Assembly: GCA_021808285.1 (NCBI GenBank)
Contig: JAKBBV010000002.1
Location: 62,001 to 126,000, forward strand
Direction of reading: 5' to 3'
Origin: Pseudomonadota bacterium
GTDB lineage: Bacteria; Pseudomonadota; Alphaproteobacteria; Caulobacterales; Caulobacteraceae
Length of the DNA: 64,000 nt
Shown here: piece after piece, positions 62,453-64,000 of the stretch
How positions within the stretch are numbered: the first letter of the stretch is position 1
How the letters are laid out: each line of letters begins with the position of its first letter
The notes under the pieces: model-generated
What the model was told of the DNA's origin: nothing
The model's input: only the letters and a program-made list of their open reading frames with translations
Databases searched by the model: none
Translations under genes and position numbers: made by a program

Positions 62453-63520
62453 TTATCCCGCCGCAGCAGGTCGAGATGCGCCCCGGTGACGTTCGAGAGT
62501 CATGAACAACTCCACCGTCCAGATCAGGTCGCTCTCTGGGGTCCGTCTGGGACGGACAGGCGAGGGCGGTTGGGAGCCTGTGGGAGCCACCCGCGATCCT
62601 GACCCCGAAATCGCCGCCTCCACCAGAAAACGCGTCGCATCCATAGGAGCCTCCACGACCTCTGATGGCCGGGCCGTCCGCGAGAGAGCGGCGGAGCGAG
62701 CCATGAGCGCGGCCTTTCGCCAGGCGGGCACCGCCGCGCGCCCTGAGACCGAGTCGAGGCCGCGGCGTCGAACCTCCTCACCGATTTCGGCATAGAGGAG
62801 CCGAGCCGCGAAGATGGCGCCCCGATAGGCCGGCGCGAGGCCGGCGATGCCTGCATCCGCACGGACGTAGAGCCCCGCGGCGCGGCTCAGGAGGCGATCG
62901 ATGACCTGGCTCAGAGCCTTAGAATGGCTGGGTGCGCGCAGCCAGCCGTCAGGATCGAGACCGGCCTCACGCATCCAGGCGCGCGGCAGATAGAGACGGC
63001 CGAGGCGAGCGTCCTCGCCCACATCCCGGGCGATATTGCTGAACTGCATGGCGACGCCCAGATCGCAGGCCCGCGCCAGGAGCGCCTCGGAGCGCGCGCC
63101 CATCAGGACCGCCATCATCGCGCCGACGGCGCCCGCCACTCTGGCGGCATACGCCTCCAGATCCTCGATACGCTCATAGACCCGTCCCTCCGCATCCCAG
63201 GCCAGACCCTCAAGGAGGGCCTCCAAGAGTGCGCGCGGCAGGTCATATTTTCGCACCGCATCCGCTAGGCATCGCTCTTCGGCGCTGTCGTCTGGCCTGC
63301 CGCCATAGATGCGGTCCAGGCGGCCCCGCAGGCGGTCGACAGCAGTCAGATCCCCACCCTCCAGGTCCACCATGTCGTCGGATAAGCGGCAGAAGGCATA
63401 AATGGCGCAGGCCCCTTCGCGCATTTCAGCCGGTAGCAATCGCGAGGCCATGTGAAACGAGCGCGACCCCGTGCGGATGACCTCACGACAGGCGGCCAAA
63501 TCTGCGGCGCTGGCGAACAT
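62453..63520 (-). CDS. crtB: Phytoene synthase
   Basis: Squalene/phytoene synthase of 355 residues joining two GGPP. Aspartate motifs appear as FCRLSDDMVD and SNIARDVGED; the YLPRAWM segment is also conserved. A C-terminal low-complexity tail (about 60 residues) is longer than usual. The start is three bases past the crtI stop, within a GGGGGG ribosome site. Confidence 0.95.
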   Translation of the reverse strand: MFASAADLAACREVIRTGSRSFHMASRLLPAEMREGACAIYAFCRLSDDMVDLEGGDLTAVDRLRGRLDRIYGGRPDDSAEERCLADAVRKYDLPRALLEALLEGLAWDAEGRVYERIEDLEAYAARVAGAVGAMMAVLMGARSEALLARACDLGVAMQFSNIARDVGEDARLGRLYLPRAWMREAGLDPDGWLRAPSHSKALSQVIDRLLSRAAGLYVRADAGIAGLAPAYRGAIFAARLLYAEIGEEVRRRGLDSVSGRAAVPAWRKAALMARSAALSRTARPSEVVEAPMDATRFLVEAAISGSGSRVAPTGSQPPSPVRPRRTPESDLIWTVELFMTLERHRGASRPAAAG

Positions 63521-63523
63521 GGC

Positions 63524-64000
63524 TCACCCCCCCGCCAGGACGTGGGCGTCGGGCACGAGGGACTCCAGTATCTTGGCCGAGGACAAGACGCCGGGGATCC
63601 CGGCTCCGGGCTGGGTCCCCGCCCCCACGAGGTATAGACCCTGGACCTCTTCGCTGCGGTTATGCGGGCGGAAACAGGCGCTCTGAGTCAGGGTCGGCGC
63701 GAGGCTGAAGCCTGCGCCCTTCACTGAGCCGTAAAGGCGGGCGAAGTCCGGCGGTGCGGTGACGCGAGAGACAACGATGTCGTCCGCCAGCCCCGGTAAG
63801 AGGGTGTCGGACAGGCGTCTCGCGATCGCTTGTCTATAGGGCTCGGCCTGCACGCTCCAGTCGATATCGGCGTCCAGGTGAGGCGTCGGCGAGAGGACAT
63901 AGAAGGCATCGCAGCCCTCTGGCGCCATCGACGGATCCGTCGCTGTGGGACGGTGCAGGTAAAGGCTCATATCTTGAGCGAGCGGGCGGGCGCGGAAGAT
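63524..64000 (-). CDS. crtI: Phytoene desaturase, C-terminal part
   Basis: Partial: the frame runs off the right end of the window. The visible 158 or so residues include YVLSPTPHLDADIDW, ACFRPHNRSEEVQGLYLVGAGTQPGAGIPGVLSSAK, which is the C-terminal flavin-binding and desaturase signature. It introduces the double bonds converting phytoene to neurosporene or lycopene. It leads the crtI-crtB operon. Confidence 0.93.
   Translation of the reverse strand: MFRARPLAQDMSLYLHRPTATDPSMAPEGCDAFYVLSPTPHLDADIDWSVQAEPYRQAIARRLSDTLLPGLADDIVVSRVTAPPDFARLYGSVKGAGFSLAPTLTQSACFRPHNRSEEVQGLYLVGAGTQPGAGIPGVLSSAKILESLVPDAHVLAGG

Noticed and set aside
1-64000. tRNA, rRNA, CRISPR, transposase or phage genes
   Set aside because: None of the characteristic sequences or protein motifs was seen on either strand.

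Overview
The window is GC-rich chromosomal DNA of a photosynthetic alphaproteobacterium. The decisive evidence is a bacteriochlorophyll a photosynthesis gene cluster at the right end (about 50.0-64.0 kb). It encodes a quinone-type reaction centre, LH1 and spheroidene/spirilloxanthin-type carotenoid enzymes. Other clues (CckA-like hybrid kinase, paired GPH symporters, many exported peptidases) fit Caulobacterales, but that order-level placement is inference. I see no tRNA, rRNA, CRISPR array, insertion sequence or prophage.

Layout. 0-4.1 kb: exported M16 zinc peptidase and an Mrp-type P-loop ATPase. 4.1-20.1 kb: an accessory catabolic/transport region with a membrane protein, two paralogous GPH symporters, an MFE-2-like SDR, a serine beta-lactamase-like esterase, a CNT nucleoside transporter, a GST, a prolyl oligopeptidase coupled to a thioesterase, an acyl-CoA dehydrogenase, a ZIP transporter, a divergent LysR/DODA-dioxygenase pair and a TetR regulator. 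20.2-22.1 kb: CoxE-type VWA protein and a GNAT. 22.2-30.1 kb: a rightward run of HDAC-like deacetylase, histidine phosphatase, xseB, ispA, dxs, a CckA-like kinase, a Nudix hydrolase and a glycine-zipper secreted protein. 30.5-34.4 kb: leftward phoR, purD and an APH-like kinase. 34.6-40.2 kb: a large autotransporter, a dienelactone hydrolase, a lipoprotein and a secreted protein. 40.2-49.9 kb: tyrosine phosphatase, nrdB with candidate NrdR boxes, M20 peptidase, Spy-like protein, second prolyl oligopeptidase, DsrE-like protein, GNAT and a TPR-sulfotransferase.

Photosynthesis cluster. Leftward crtE-crtF-bchC-bchX-bchY-bchZ-(small ORF)-pufB-pufA-pufL-pufM forms a superoperon-like array. Rightward crtD-crtC diverges from crtE, and leftward crtI-crtB plus a 63-residue membrane protein enter from the right. 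IspA and Dxs supply prenyl precursors, CrtE makes GGPP, CrtB/CrtI/CrtC/CrtD/CrtF make methoxylated acyclic carotenoids, and BchXYZ and BchC finish the bacteriochlorophyll ring. PufBA and PufLM bind the pigments. PpsR/CrtJ-type palindromes (TGT-N12-ACA) lie before bchX (tandem, 8 bp apart) and between crtE and crtD. pufQ, pufX, pufC and tspO are absent from their usual positions. Previously unnamed small ORFs sit at the bchZ-pufB and crtB-crtC junctions and are the best candidates for undescribed components.
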